This document shows, one piece after another, positions 28,101 to 43,100 of a DNA stretch of 64,000 nt (its first letter is position 1; the number at the start of each line of letters is the position of its first letter). The translations under genes were made by a program, and so were the position numbers. The notes under the pieces are model-generated. The model had not been told where the DNA came from and did no database searches. It saw only the letters and a program-made list of their open reading frames with translations. Source of the stretch: Acanthopleura granulata (Eukaryota > Mollusca > Polyplacophora > Chitonida > Chitonidae); assembly GCA_016165875.1 (NCBI GenBank), contig JABBOT010000016.1, forward strand, positions 11,223,507 to 11,287,506, written 5' to 3'.

Positions 28101-31100
28101 ATGAATATTTTTTATTTCAACGTGACTGATTTAGTTTATGAACAAACTTCAACACATTGTTATGACGTCGCAATCAGAATTTGTTTAAAAATTGAAATTT
28201 TGGGAGACCATGTCTCTTTAATGGTCTCCTTGGATACTGTCACATATACATCCTCTAGATGTGTTCTTTACCTATAGTAAATTCCTCCAAAGGAGGACAA
28301 CCATTCTGGCCAACACACAGAACAGAATCAACTACTTCATCTGTGCCAACTACTGTTCTGACACATAAAGAACAGACTGTCACCCATAATATGCTGAAGT
28401 CATGCCGACACACGCAGGTTGCAACATTCAGACGAATGTACTGCTGTGAGCACATGTACAAGTATACATGCACCAGACATATCATCACGATCAGACCTAG
28501 TTATTAAGTTACCAAAATAGGGTCGTAGTTAAAACAGCTGAAAGTCCTAGTCATTTTGACTTTTATCAAGCACTTGGAAATGTGTGACCTAGAAACAAAT
28601 TGGATTTTCTCCACATGACCACATGCTCTAGCTGTCCTACAGCCTGCAATCTCTACAGCCATTATGGTAATAACAGCTCGTCAAACCCTGCCACAATGCT
28701 AGCTGACAGAGCTGTGGTAATACTTCCAAAAATCTCAGCAAAACAAACAGTTATGATATACACAAAATAACATGATTTCATGCTCCTTTGGCAGATCATG
28801 AGTAAGCTGAAACTTACATTTCAAGTCCTTTAAATTCCATCCTATCAGATTGACCAGTTCCAAAATTGCAGTGTCTTAAATGTTCATTACCTATACACAC
28901 AGTATACCATATTTCCTATGTGTTCATAAACTACAGCTTCTTATATGTTCATTACAACAGTTTCTACCTGTTCCTTTACAGTGTACCACCGATTCTACCT
29001 GTTCATGTTTAGTGTACCACCGTTTCTACCTGTTCATATATAAAGTCCCACAGTTCCTACCTGTTCATGCATAAAGTACCGCAGTTTCTACCCGTTCTTG
29101 TATAGTATACCACAGTTCTACCTGTTCATGTATAGAGTACCACAGTTTCTACCTGTTCATGCATAAAGTACCACAGTTTCTACCCGGTCTTGTATAGTAT
29201 ACCACAGTTCTACCTGTTCATGTACTGCTGATTGTTACAAGTTCACTACCACAGCTTCTACCTGAGGACACCAGAATTCATGCACCACAGTTCTACCTCC
29301 TCAGGTATCAAGCTTTCTGCACTTGCACACGAAACATGCATTCTATCTAATTATATACAAGTTACTACCTGTTTATGTATCATACTTTAACTCTGTATCT
29401 ATGTTTCAAATTTCAGCCACAAAAAATTATATATCAATGTTTCTAAAAAACTGGATTTTTACTTTTTTTTGCCAGCATATATATTAACATCTCAACATCA
29501 TCAAAGCCTATCCCCAAAATGCAAATATAATGCCTGACTTCTGGCATGATTGCAAAAATTCTTTTCAAGACAAATGAAGAGATTGAGAATGCAAATTTGA
29601 GACAAATCAATTTTCAATCTTCTTTTCAATCAGAGAAACAAAACGAAATTACACCTGTACTTACATTTTTGAAATAAAATATTTATACTCTGCATGCACT
29701 ATAATTCTCACTGATAAATTACATGTACATACCATGTATATCCCGGTGGAATTTGAGCTGTGCCACTGATAGTATTCCATGTTGGATAGGAGGGAAATTA
29801 AACAGTCCTGTGTTATCTCTCTCTGACACAGTACCTCTGCCCTGAGGGGGTCAAGAAGTGGCAGACTTTCTAGAGCTGGGTTTTCCAGGGGTTATCTCAT
29901 TGACAAACTTATCAACACAAGGGAGATAAGTAGTATCCCTAGTTTCCAAAGAGGCTGATATAAGTTTTCATGCCACTGATCATAACTTGGTACCATACAG
30001 TTTCTAACATTTCAAACGATCTGAAAATATCGCGCCCTTAGTGTTTATAACAAACATTCATAAATAAGTCCTGAATTCAAAGGAAACTCCTTGTTATACA
30101 CTCCAGTGTATGATTCTTTCCATTGAAGAATAAATCTTTGTATCCAAATCCAAGACCTTTCAAAGCAGGTCCCAGACCACACAAAACTGGAGTATCAATT
30201 TACAAACTTCAGCAGAAACAAATTCCTGGTAAGTTTTCTCCTGATATGTCCACTTGCCAGCCTCGGGCCGATAAACTTAGATTCAATTACACTTTCTACC
30301 AAACACAGACAAGTTTTATATAGGATTAATTGGCCACTGCTTAACTGGGGTTGCCATCAGCAGACTATATCTTTAAAATCCAGGGAGAGATCATGACATG
30401 CTCACAATAAGAATTATTCACAGTCCTTACCACTGTGGTGAAGACCACATCAGTATCATTACTATAAACATCCCAGTTACTTAGATTCTCATTAAAGTAA
30501 ACATTCCAGAGACAAGTTCGTTGATTTTCAGTGTACTGATATAATCTTCAATAAGGAGCCTTCATAAATCGGTACCTTCAAGTCTAAAGCATCAAACAGC
30601 AATTGTATATCTTCACTTCTATAACAGGTCTTTTTTTCTAATTATCAAGTGATATTTCCACTGAAATGATTGACTGCCTAGAATTGAGCCAATGATAACC
30701 CTGCCATAAGTGTTTTCTTTCACACAATGCTGGTCTTGGTGTTAAGGTGGATATTTTGGAAAGGCAAAGTCCACCCCAATGATTTAGCTACTATTCAAAA
30801 CAAATTCAGTGACATAAACATCCAAAAAAAAAAGGATCCAGATCCTTTTCATGAATATGTTTAACTTTCTACTTGGGTCTCAGAGGCCTCAAACACAAGC
30901 AGGCTTTCTCATCCAGATGGCGTGACAAGGATCTAGTGCTTGGATGACATCAACACAGGAAAGTCTCCAGTGTGCATAACAGAATTTTCATGTTCAACAC
31001 CAATGGTCAAGTATTTCTGAACAAAGTACAGACAATCTCTAACGAATGTTGGGTGCACCATGCAGAAAGCACATAAGAATCTTCATAGGAACACTTATTC

Positions 31101-34100
31101 CTGATGACACGATACAGGAAATTGGTAAGTTGTCCAGCGGGCCTGTTCCACAGGGTACAGAGGTGCCAAACCTCTGACAATTATATCTAAATTATATAAA
31201 TTATGTCTAAACTGTATCGCAGAATATTCACACACCTCCTAAACTCGCCAGAATGAACCCATAGAGATGCGTGGAGGAAATGCTGAGACAAATGAAACAG
31301 AAAAATCTCATCCAGATGTAAGGATCTTCCGAGGGAGTTGAAATACAGCAAGCTCAACTATCGGCTGAGGCTGACCTGGGCAGAGTAGAGGTATAAACAA
31401 CCCATGAAGTTGTACTGAGCAGCTGTTGGCCCGAGTCCGACGGGATATTACTAGTGAATCCTCACTACACATGCTATTTCTGACAACCAGATAGTTTTTT
31501 TCTTTTGGCGGACATCTATTTAACAGAGGTAAGTTTGCCGTAGATATCCCAATAACTTTTTTAATATTACCTGACCTATCATAGGAAAATACCGCCACAG
31601 AATCTAATAAATCTACTGGATTTCTCTATATTTCTTTGAATAAATTTAAGTGTTAGTAAATAAGACAGGTGTTCCTGACTACTAAATTTTCTGAACAGAG
31701 GTGTTGGCTCTTTTAGCTGCTTAAAGAGTGACAGATTTTTCATTTCTGGCTAATGTTGTATGCATTTTTTTAAAAGATGCTACCTTCAAACCAGTCATAG
31801 CAGAAGCTGCCATGATCACTTGCCTATTGGCTATCACTCTTTCTACCAATTTATCATCGTTTTTCATTGAATTTGGTAAAACTTCTATTATCTGTGTAAA
31901 TTTTCAGTGAAACTTTCTCCTACAAAAAGCAAGGAATGTGTTATGTTTCTAACCTGAAAAACAAACTTTATTTTCTTTTCAAGTTGATATCTACCAACAA
32001 CTGCAAACAATTGGAGATACAACTGAATGTTCAAGGATGTAACGCCGTCTCCAGCTATTTTGGACTTATCATTATCTTGCCTTGCCTATTAACCTCCTTA
32101 TCCGATTCCATCCTGTCTGGTCAATTTCAACCTTTGCAGAACAAATGACAGCAGGATGAGGGTCACAACGGGGTGAACAGTCTGACATATCACTGCCATT
32201 ATGTAATATCTACCCCTCTGTAGGGCTCAGTATTTAAGGTCTGTAAGGTGACATCCTACAACACTACAGGCTCTAACCCTCGGCAATTCATCCGTAATTA
32301 TTACTTATTCAAATTTTGCCTGTTGACAATGAATTTATTTATGGAATCTTTTAATAGCTGAACTTTGAATATGAAAGGGTTCAAAAAATCCCCTAGCTTA
32401 TGATCACAGAAAACATCTACTGAACTAATTTCTCTTAAATCAACAAATGCGACATGTTGTTTTATAAACTTTGCTCTACATAAAAAATGAAACTTTTAGC
32501 AATGGGAAAATTTCTTTTGTATGGACACAGCAACGTACGGCGTAACAGAGTGTCAAATGGTACAAAAAAGTTGCCACATGTGTACATATCTTCAGTGCAC
32601 ATAAATTCAAACATTTCTAAAATCCACCTGCTTATATCACAAGACAGCTAACTTTATTCTCATATATTTGAGAAAAAGCCTTTATTATTCTTATGAAGCC
32701 CCAAATCCAGTTGAGGTTTAAAATCTAAATCACTGTTCAAATGACAAGACCCAACTAGTTCATTCTAGAAAAAATGTTAAACTATAAACCACTCCACACT
32801 TTCACACTGTATAACAATGAACAAAGCCTTGTTCAATTTGTGCACACGTATCCAGCACAGCATGCCATGTAAATGCTTCCACGAATGGACCATTCTCTAG
32901 GACCTCAATAGTCGACATATGCCAGACAGATGGACACTTCTGTTTCTTGAAGCAGAAATCTCTAAAACATCACGACTGCCTTCTCGATTACGCCCTTTGG
33001 CAAGGCTGGAAATCTCACTAATACTATTGAGTCACAAATGTCTATGCAAGACCAGCTCAATAAAAAAACCAGGAACTTGGAGCATATTTAATATCGCTGG
33101 AAGTATTGGCTGAACTGATAGATTCTGTTTCACTTCTGCATGTCTCACAGAAAATTCAAGGCCAGAAGGATTCAGACAAACTAAATGTAGTATACATGTA
33201 GGCTTACATATGAGCACTATACATATATATGTGTCTTAAAAGTATAGATCTACTGACTCCCGTGTGTTCTTTAAATAGAGTTCTGTATCCATGTACTTGT
33301 AGGTGTACTTTAAGTGTAGTTATATAGATCCATACATGTAATTATACATGTACAGACGTGTACACGCATGTGTACTTCACAACCCTTTCTATACACGGTT
33401 TACCTGAGCTATACTGATAGCCATAATTTGACTAATGTTTCCACACTATGTTGTAACTTCATGTTACATGTGATGGCATGTATATATGCTAATCACAATG
33501 GTCTGTCAGATCAAAGGAATAATTTGCTGATTAATAATAATTATAATAATTAATATATAAACTTGCACATTCCTTTGCCATACACCAAAAAATAAAAACA
33601 ATGGCTTACTTACAAGCTTTAGTATAAAATATGATGGCAAGTCACTTGAGAATTAAAAGCATTTTTCTTTTTCGGTTATACAAGGCCAGAAAAGAAAAAA
33701 ACAAAACAAGGTTGTTCTTTTCAAATACTAGTAACTTGGCATGGCAATGCAAGCACAGCAAGATTATCACACTGAATTCTTTGATCACTTCACACAGCAA
33801 AGCAAATGCTCTGGAACAAACTCCTTTCCTTAGGTTGTTTTCTTACTGCATAATAATATACACTTCAGTTTGCACAAATAGCACATAGGATTATTAACTA
33901 CTCTCTTATGAGGAAAGTGAACTTATATCTTTCTGAATGTGAAAAGACCAAAGAATTATTGAAGATATTTCGTATAACTAAGAAAATACGAAAGAAAAGT
34001 AGCAGAATTCTGGTTAAAATTCATGATAAACATGTACCATAAAATAAAAAAAGAAAGAAAATTAATATGAGCAATAAGAAGAAAGAAAAGGAAGGAAGCT

Positions 34101-37100
34101 TTATTAAAACGTAGTGAGAGTTACCCCAAACAAATACAAGATAAAGGTTTTTTTAACAGAATAGGTTCCCAAAATTCCAATGCACCAAGAAACTAATCCC
34201 AAAACTTCACAACTTGGTGCACATATGTCATACCATGATGACCCAGAATTATGCTACCTTGCCACAAAATCTTCACTGCAAAAAATGTTGACTTTCACAC
34301 CTGATTAATTATTTTAAATCTGAGCACATACCCTCCAACGTGCAAAAATGAATACTTGATCTAATTTTGACAGTGCTAACGTGCTATTCTGGATGCGAAA
34401 CCATATTTATCCACTAAGGAATCAACTAAATTATTTTTCTGAACCTGACATTTTTTGCAGTGTGTATATATTATGGGAAAGGTCTAAGTCCAAACCGTCA
34501 AGCCAACGTACAATGGGGACATGCAGGTAGACGTTGTCCCAATCCGGCGACATGCTTCGCTCACGGTAGTTACTCACAGTCTGGTGGCTCTCAAATGACC
34601 GCTTCATCGTGCTCACTTCTTCTGACGTATTATACCCAGAATTGCCGCTGCTGCGCTGCAGTGTCGATGGCTGAGAAATGCTGGCAGCTGATGAATGCAA
34701 CAGTCTTTCCAACTCATCCAAGGTTCGAGTAGTCTCCAGGTGGTCTGGAGAGGTTGGCTTTGAACTCACTGAAGATTTAAAAGTAAGGGAGTTTAATCTT
34801 TGACAATACATTCAGATCGTATCTGTTTTCACGTATACAGTACAAAAAATAATGAATGTACATATGAAATAAACAAATACAGCAATTCTTCAACCTTGTT
34901 TTATATCAATATGCCAGTGGATACTGTATTATTCCTTAGCATAAACATTACTTCATTACTTTGGCCAAAAATAAAGATCATTTTAAACATATAACTTGTG
35001 AGAGAAGACAAGAGGAAGCAAGACATTAAATCAAAAGGAGAACAAAAACATAAACAAGTTGAAGAATTGCAGTATGAAAGTACTCGGCAAGAGTTTTTCA
35101 CCCCCTGTCCATGCAAAGTGTTCCCATCCAACTTTCTTATAACAATGCATGCAAATAATACACATCATGGATGTCAAAAGGCCATGGGGTAAGAACATTA
35201 TGCTTCAGGGGGTGTCAACATTGACCAATATTTATCTTATGGCTTGATGCACACACCTGTATATATATACACATGCTACTTCTCAACACAAAACCCTCCT
35301 TTTCTTTGGTCAAATCGCCACACCAAAGTGTCCAACAAGAGTTAATCCCCCTTAGTCTGCCTGCAAGGTCATATTCCCAATCCCATTGGAAGGGAGCAAT
35401 GTACAGGTACATGAAGATAATAATACTTTTGAAATTCACTTGTGATAATTTATTTAACCAAGCAAAGTACTCCACGTTAATTAGATATTAGAGTTGATGA
35501 CGTTGTACTTGTAACTTTTTATTATTCATTCCTTGGTTTCAAATACGGTAAAGATGATCAACATACCAAGAGAGGCAAAGCAGGATGTATACAGGAGTTA
35601 AACACAATTGAAGTCTCACCAACCTAAATGGTCAGGTGACTTTGAAACCTGAGTGTCTCACTAAAGTTTCTCTACTGTTTTCTCTCCCTATTCCATGCTA
35701 ATTTCAGCATGGGATGTCTCAGGCATCTTGCTGGCTAAAGTTACAGTAAGATGTTAAATCAATCCCAGAAATCTACCCCGACAGCTTCTACACATAAGAC
35801 ATATAAGACTTTAAAACTTTAATATTTCTAATTATGAAGTAAAGATACATCTCGGCATTGTCAAAAGTGTGAGTAAAAGTTTACACCAGTACCGCATACA
35901 TCTGCAGCTTCTAATAACATGTATGTTCCAAAATTTTCTCAAACAGATAGATTTAGTGTTGAGAATTGCAGAATGCAAGTGCGAAAATAAAACCACACAG
36001 AGGGTTTTGTCCTTGAGTGCAAGAAAACATACATAGTAACAAGTTCAAGGACACAATTAAACATCACTATAGTATACTTACTGCACGCTTTTTTGTTCAA
36101 TAATCCAAAAACAGACATATACATGTGCAAGAAGGCCATCAACATATACATGTCATGAAAGACATTGTTCCATGCAAAACAGAATAGTATCTTTACACTA
36201 TTAAAATTTGTCATAAATTTCAAATATATGTAAACTTTTTAAGAAAGAAATACAATTGGACCACTTCACATGGAACTTTTTCGAAGAAGTTTCTGACAGG
36301 CAAATGGATAAATAGCAGCATGCTTTAAACCATATGGAAGGTTGACACACTAGAAGCCAGAAGTATTAATCTGCTCACTATACAGACTGTAACAAAATAA
36401 TATACTTGGCTATGCTAGATTTTGTTAGTAATATTTTTAAGAGACTATATACATGCCAGAGAGATTTCAACCAGTCAATTCATAACAACCATTTCAGCTG
36501 AATTTTCAAATGTTTCTCAGAGAGTCCTTAGTATCGCGTCTCGGCAATTTGTTGCATTTTGGATCAGTCCATAAAATGATCAGGGATCTTGTTCCAACAT
36601 CTTGGTGTAACAGAGACCACAGAGTAGTCTGTCCAGCTTAGTCACATCAAAGATACTCTAAAATTTATAAACAGTTCACACATTAGTTGTATGTCTTTGT
36701 AAGCACAGGATGAAATGTTTTGCTCACAGCTGTCGTCATCTGAATTTGTCAGTGTTTCCATGAAATTTTGTTTGCAATCCTGAAAGTCAATACTCACTCA
36801 TGGTCAATAACTCTACATTACCACAAACTATTTTCCGATTTGAACGGTATAACAGCAGACAATGACGTAATGGGCAGTAGATAGAAAAGAGGAAAAGTCC
36901 ATCCTGTCAATTACTCATGACTGTCAAACTGTCAGGTTGGCTCAGGCTGTCACAAGTGTCAATGTTTTCTGTCACCACGTACACCATGTAGCTCTTGTCA
37001 CAATATACACAATTCTAAACACTCTCAGAATACTTCACTATTAGAACCCTTTCACTCCACTGCCCACTATGTTGACCTTGGCTAAGAGAAACAAAGAAAA

Positions 37101-40100
37101 GTCAACCTTACCAGTTATCATGGAACCCTGGTTAAAAATGCAATGGCATAATCTCTTTAAATTAATGCTGCCCAAAACACAAACACCCTTGAATATAGGT
37201 TGCTTATATGGCTATACAGGTTTCAAGCAGGCTGCTTAATTATATGTGCTCTACTCGGTGCCCAGATATTGGTAGCCGATTCTTCTTTTCAGAAGGGCTT
37301 GTGCACGATTGCCTCAGATACGTCTGCAAAGAGGTTCCAGGTGGGTGCATGTCCAAATATGTAAATCAGCAGTGTATATACCTCCTGGTCTATGGACGTG
37401 CACCTCCGTGACGAGTTGCTGGTAGTTAGGCGACGTGTTGCTAGGGGGAGAGGTGTTGCTAGGGGAAAGCGTTCTGGGCTCAGGGATGTAAGGGTATTGT
37501 TTGCTTTCTGTGTTTTCGGACATTTTGGAGGTCTGGTATGCTTGGTACGATGTTGTTGCCTGAAACTGGGGTGGAATCGGGGAGTAGGATTGTGGTGGAG
37601 AAAGTGGGGGAGGGGTTTGGGCTGAGGAGCGAGTCATCCGTGTCACATGACGGTCATATGACCGGTCTGAAAACTGTCGCTGTAGAGGTCTACCTGTTGA
37701 CTGCCACTCCTTGCTGCCGGAGGCTGATCTCTGTCGCATGTAGTCCCGGCTGCTTCCACGGATGGGGGGTGTGATGGGGGCAGAGGTGGGGGTCATAGAG
37801 CGCTGCATGCCGGGCGAAGGAGGTGGTTTGTTAGAGAGTGGTCGGCTAGCACCATTAGTAGTATAGTAGGTCTCCTGCGTCCAAGTATGCGTGTTCATCC
37901 CACCATCGTAACGGGCATCTGAAATCTGATCGGCCGTGTTTTGTCTCCTCAGTGTGGCGCTGGCGTGTGAGTACTGCGGCCGAGATTTCCAGATGTCGTC
38001 GGAGGCACCCACACTGGCTGACCTGTGGATGGGGAAGGCGGAGGTTGGTCCGTTCATCACAGGAGAGAAATCTGTCTCATCTGTCTCGCTCTCTGCTCGC
38101 CTCCTATAACTGGACTGGGCACCTTTAAGCTCAGCTACAAGCCGCCGTTCTTGCATAGAGCGTTCATGCAAATCTTTACCTTCCTGTTTCGTTTTCAACT
38201 TGGTCTGCTGTTGCTGTAGCCATGACAATGGCTGTCCAGAATCGCTACGGCTGTCCACTGTCCGGTACATGTACATGTCCTCACTACGGGTGTCAAAATC
38301 GCTCCTGTAGGGCAGAGTGTGGGTGCGAATAGGGGGCGTCGGTGCATCAGAACTTGGGCTGCGTACTCTTTCCCGTTCTAAAGATTGAAATGATCGAGAT
38401 GACTCGATGGCCGAAGCGGGTGTGTACGAGAAGGCATTTTTCGGGATGTATGCTGGTCTATCAGATTTCTGCTCCTCATGGACAGTGCGTGATGTTTTAA
38501 TCACACGCTCCTCTCGAAACCCAGGTTGGTTGAAAGTAGTTTCTGATCGCTGAACGGTTATTTTCTGCGGGATGTCTCCAGAGCTTCCAAAAGACGTAGT
38601 TGTCCAAGTTTTTGTCTGGCTTCCGTCTTTATTTCTGATGACAGTGGGCAATGTTGATTGGTCTCTCATCAAGTCCTTCAAAATATCATCCAACTGCGTC
38701 TGGTCGTTGGATTTGCGAGTATCAGCAGAAACCTGGTTGTAACTTCGTGAAGTGGTGGAATAAGAGCTTGACGTAAGTTCCTTGCCACGGTAACCAGAAT
38801 AGCCTAAGATAAGAATCAAACAAGAAAGAAAAATTAAGAATGTTCAAATTGATAAATGTTGTTGAAACCATCTACAATTTTAAACAGTGATGAAAAGTAT
38901 TCCTACATGTACAACAACACAGATTACCCTATTATAATATTATAACATTTCTCATCCTGATTTAGCCGTTTTATAATTAAAAGGTATTCATATGTCAAAA
39001 CTGTGCACAAAAACCACAGCCCTGTTTTAATTAGTGATTGATTGGTATATTCATGATTGATTGGTATATTCATGATTGGTATATTCATGATTGACTGATA
39101 TATTCATGATGGATTGGGTTATTCCCTTATGTAATGGCTTATTTTTGATGGAATCATAGAGTTACAAAATATCACCAGGTTAGACCATGTCTTCAAATGC
39201 TAAGGATAAATGGTTATGGCTGTAATGACTATAATTGCATTAGTCACCAAGTTTTGTTTCATGCTATGATTTTTTTTTCCAATGTTGGCCAAATTGCTAC
39301 CATGTTCCAAAAATTTGAGGTCACTGAACATTTTCTGTTTCAGTCCCAGTTCACATGTTTTGACTTTTCAAGACGTGTTCACAGATACAATGGCGGGCAG
39401 ATTTATGTATGGAAGACACCAAGAATGCCTGGGGGTAAACCACCACCTCATGCCTGATAAATCACAGCAAAAGCTGGATTTCAGACTTATGCCCTCATTT
39501 AGTTATTGCCATGAAGCTGATGCTTTTGCTGAGTGAACCAGCAAGCCCATCTAATGTGTCTCTAGTCCAGGCCCACAGATATTGTCAATGCTTTTAAAAA
39601 TATTATTGTTACACTACAACAAGACCACTATAACTGTAATGTATCATATTTAAGATAAATAAGATTGACTATTTTCCTGTTCTTATGTGTTCTCTCTCAG
39701 CCAAATTGTGAAAGTTATAGTTAGATTTGAAAAATGAAAATACGGGTGAGAATCAAATCTCTACATGTGAATGGGGGAGTTGGGAGGAGAAAAATGAACA
39801 TGTGTATTAGCTGTACTGTGGCATGAAACAGAGTATTCTCAAACACCATTAAATATTGTAATTTAAAGTTATGCAACCAGTTTTTGCTAGGCATAGTAAA
39901 TATGCAAGAACAAGTATTACCAATATGAATATATTCAACAATCATTTAGTCAATATTAGTATAAAATGAAAATGACCAATTAAAATAGCATTATGAATTA
40001 TGGCCTAGAAAATGTCAAAAAGAGTACAATCCATCAACATGAACTAATTAAAAATATGTTTATACTTTACACTGCCAATTATGCTGCAATCAGAAGGACT

Positions 40101-43100
40101 AATGAAAACAATTTCTGAAAGGAATACATCATTATAAATCATCAGCTATGCCCCCTAAAAAACCAATATCCCCTCAACCTTTCATAAAATATGATCCAAA
40201 TAGTCCTGGTCAATGCTTCGTATAATTAACAACTTCAACTTTCAGGAACATTTCAGTATGAGAGAGAAAACTGCTGAGGAACAATTTTAACAGATACAGA
40301 CATAAAACCAAATAAAGACAAAAGTGGTATAAGAAGATATCTCTTCTTGATTTTAAAATTCCAGGGTAACAACACAGAAAATAGAGTACTAATGCAACTC
40401 ATTACTTTTACTATGTATAAAACTCAGCTCTAATTTTGTTTCCAAAAAAAAAGAAAAAAAAAAAATTCCTACAAGGTTTAATAACTTACATTATCTAGCC
40501 AATGAAAACATGCTGTTAGGAAATGAAAGATAATGTACCAGATTCCAGGTTTGGGGCATGCGTATTTGACGATCCATTCTCTAAAGTGGCACTACCATTC
40601 TGCAGTGGCGTTTCCACACGCCGTTTCTGCACCCGGGCATATAGACCCTCCTCCACTGGAAGTTCATTCTTGAATTCTGTGACGTTGAAATTTTGAAATC
40701 TTATTCCACCTGGCGGCAGGCCGTTTTCCTTCAGGTCTGTTGATAATGAAAGATGCTCTTTGTTAGGCTGTTTATCTTAACAAATGAATGGTGGACGTAA
40801 ACTGTAAACTATATGTATTTAGTTGCTAATCCACTGCATTTTTTTCTCCTTTCCAGCTTGTGACGTTTGATAATTGTGATAGGTATCGTAATGTGTTACA
40901 TGTATTTTCTTCTCTTATATTAACTGAGAAGGACAATTTTTGCATGTTTAGATGCAGAACAGTTTTTCCTCATGTACCACAACATAATTGCTTGTGGCTT
41001 GGATAAAAAAGCTTAACCAAAACAAAAAAAAAATTTCATATGGTAGATGCAATCCACCTTGGAATGAAAAATTTCACTGCATTTACCAAAGTTAATTATT
41101 ATTTTTCATTCTTTTGGGATCATCTATTTAAAGTAACTGTTTTGATAAAATTTGATAAACTCTCCTTCAAAGTCTTAAATATAATAACTAGCAGTATTTC
41201 AAAATGCTATTTATTTTTCACCAGCTGAAGAATTAAATGAAGACTACATGGAGTTACTGGCTTGAAGGGGGAACAAAGTCTTTAATTCATTTTGACAGCT
41301 GAATAAGTAGAAAGCCTTAGGATTGTCATGGGAATTCTGTATTTCAGTGTTTTGGTGAACTCTGACTCTGCATTCATTTCATTTGTAGTTTTACCTTGTA
41401 TTTCGGTGTTTTGGTGAAATCTGACTCTGCATTCATTTCATTTGTAGTTTTACCTTGTGTAATGTTAATAAGGAAATTAAAATGAAAAAGCACTATATGA
41501 AATACACTTTTTATAAAAGCCAGCACATACATGTGGAGACAGACTAAACTGAATACATGTACAAGTGGTAAAAGAGATTAGAAACATCAAACTGACCAAT
41601 GACACGCTTGCTTATATGTACATATTGCCATAACACTTGACCAAGAACATCAGCCTTATATAGGCCACTCACTCATGCATATAATGTTCATGGACTGAAT
41701 TATATTTTGTTCTACATAAAAGATAAATATATGAATAAATAAAAGTCACTCTCCACAGCAGTCAATACATACCCTCAAGGGTGTTATTGTCCAAAAGGGC
41801 ATTGAAATTTTCGTACGAGTCCCAGCGAATCAACGCATCTCCCACTTCATCTACAGGCACAGTGACATCGGACTTGAAGCCGGTCACTGTAAACAAAAAA
41901 TCTTGAATTGCAATTGCGCCAGATGTATGATCCAATGCCACAGCCACACGTCATTCAGTAAAACGAAATAGCTCAGGTGTAGTTGTGTTAATTCTGTAAG
42001 TTCCAAAAAGATGTACTTATCAGGTGTTAAATTAGAAAGAATTTTCACACGATGATTTATTTTCCTTTGAATCCTAAAATGCATATATATATGTAAAGTA
42101 TATCACAACTGTATTACAAAAAGTGACATTTAAACTGCACAAGCTGATGAAAATTCTTGAAAAAACTAGACCTACAAACTGCCTAGTATAAACTAAGCAA
42201 TGGTGTTTTTCAGGGTTCCTGGTCTGTTGAGAATCAGTTATATTGAACATGTACTTATATCAAGCAGTGAATAGTTGATTTTTGCAATAGCAAGTCAACC
42301 TTTTCACACAACAGTGGTACAGTGTACCATAAATCAATGGAATCAAAGCCATTAACTAGTGATATCTATCACTGCATCCATTCTTCATCACTGAATGGAA
42401 TTCATGTACATGCTGGCCAACTATAAATATAGAGCAGATAAACTGCTGAGGTTGAAATAGGCTAGGTCCCTGTAACACTCTGGCACACACAGTGCACTGT
42501 TCAAACCAAACAGGGGATGGGAAAGGGGCCATCTCCCACTTATTTGATTTGTTCTCTGTACATGTATGTAGGGGAACCAGCCAGCTGGGGGGGGGGGGGC
42601 TGGGGGGGGGAGGAAGGGGTCGGTAATGGGCCATCTCCCATTAGCCTAGTTTTCCTGATGGTCGGTACAGTTGCAGGGACAGCACTATTCGCCGTGTTGT
42701 TGCTTTTTGTATGTATGAATGTATGTACCTTCACTTTTCAAACTACACAATGGTTCATCTTGTTTCATATGCATTGATGTATTTCTTGATTGGACTTTGA
42801 AGTACATATTTCATATATACTGTTTTCTCAGTGACGGTTTCATTGTAAATTGACCAAGTTACCTTTGATAAATGAAGATATTATTAGTATAAATACTTAC
42901 GTTTGTCATGGCTCAATGATCCTTCCCTGGGAGAAAACACCAGTTCTACCTTGCCATTCTCAGGGAAGCGAGGATCTGACATACATAAATGGCAGAAATG
43001 AGGAATCATGAACTAAAGCAAAAATACATGTAAGCCCTTCCTAACTCACTCTGAGGCGAGATGAGGTAAGATGAGGTGAGATGAGGTAACAGTGTTCAAA

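Larger units (their letters stand above)
22284..34511 (-). other. tensin intron 14, over 12 kb
   Basis: The longest intron here, separating exons 14 and 15. I see no exon that keeps phase 0 to 0. It contains a near-perfect unused-looking donor at 26530, an 86-bp-spaced duplication (25376-25525), a G/A-rich tract (27000-27060) and a degenerate minisatellite (28960-29230). Size would allow an internal promoter for a short tensin isoform, but none is proven. Confidence 0.7.

Noticed and set aside
28255..28488. Minus-strand frame with [13 protein letters not shown] and a GTAAAG donor
   Set aside because: Would enter in phase 0 and leave in phase 1, breaking the chain to exon 15; no recognised domain.
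31308..31598. 96-codon minus-strand frame in intron 14 with RRTRANSCS
   Set aside because: The only moderate donor (CCCAG|GTCAGC) gives phase 1, which does not fit exon 15; no family resemblance.
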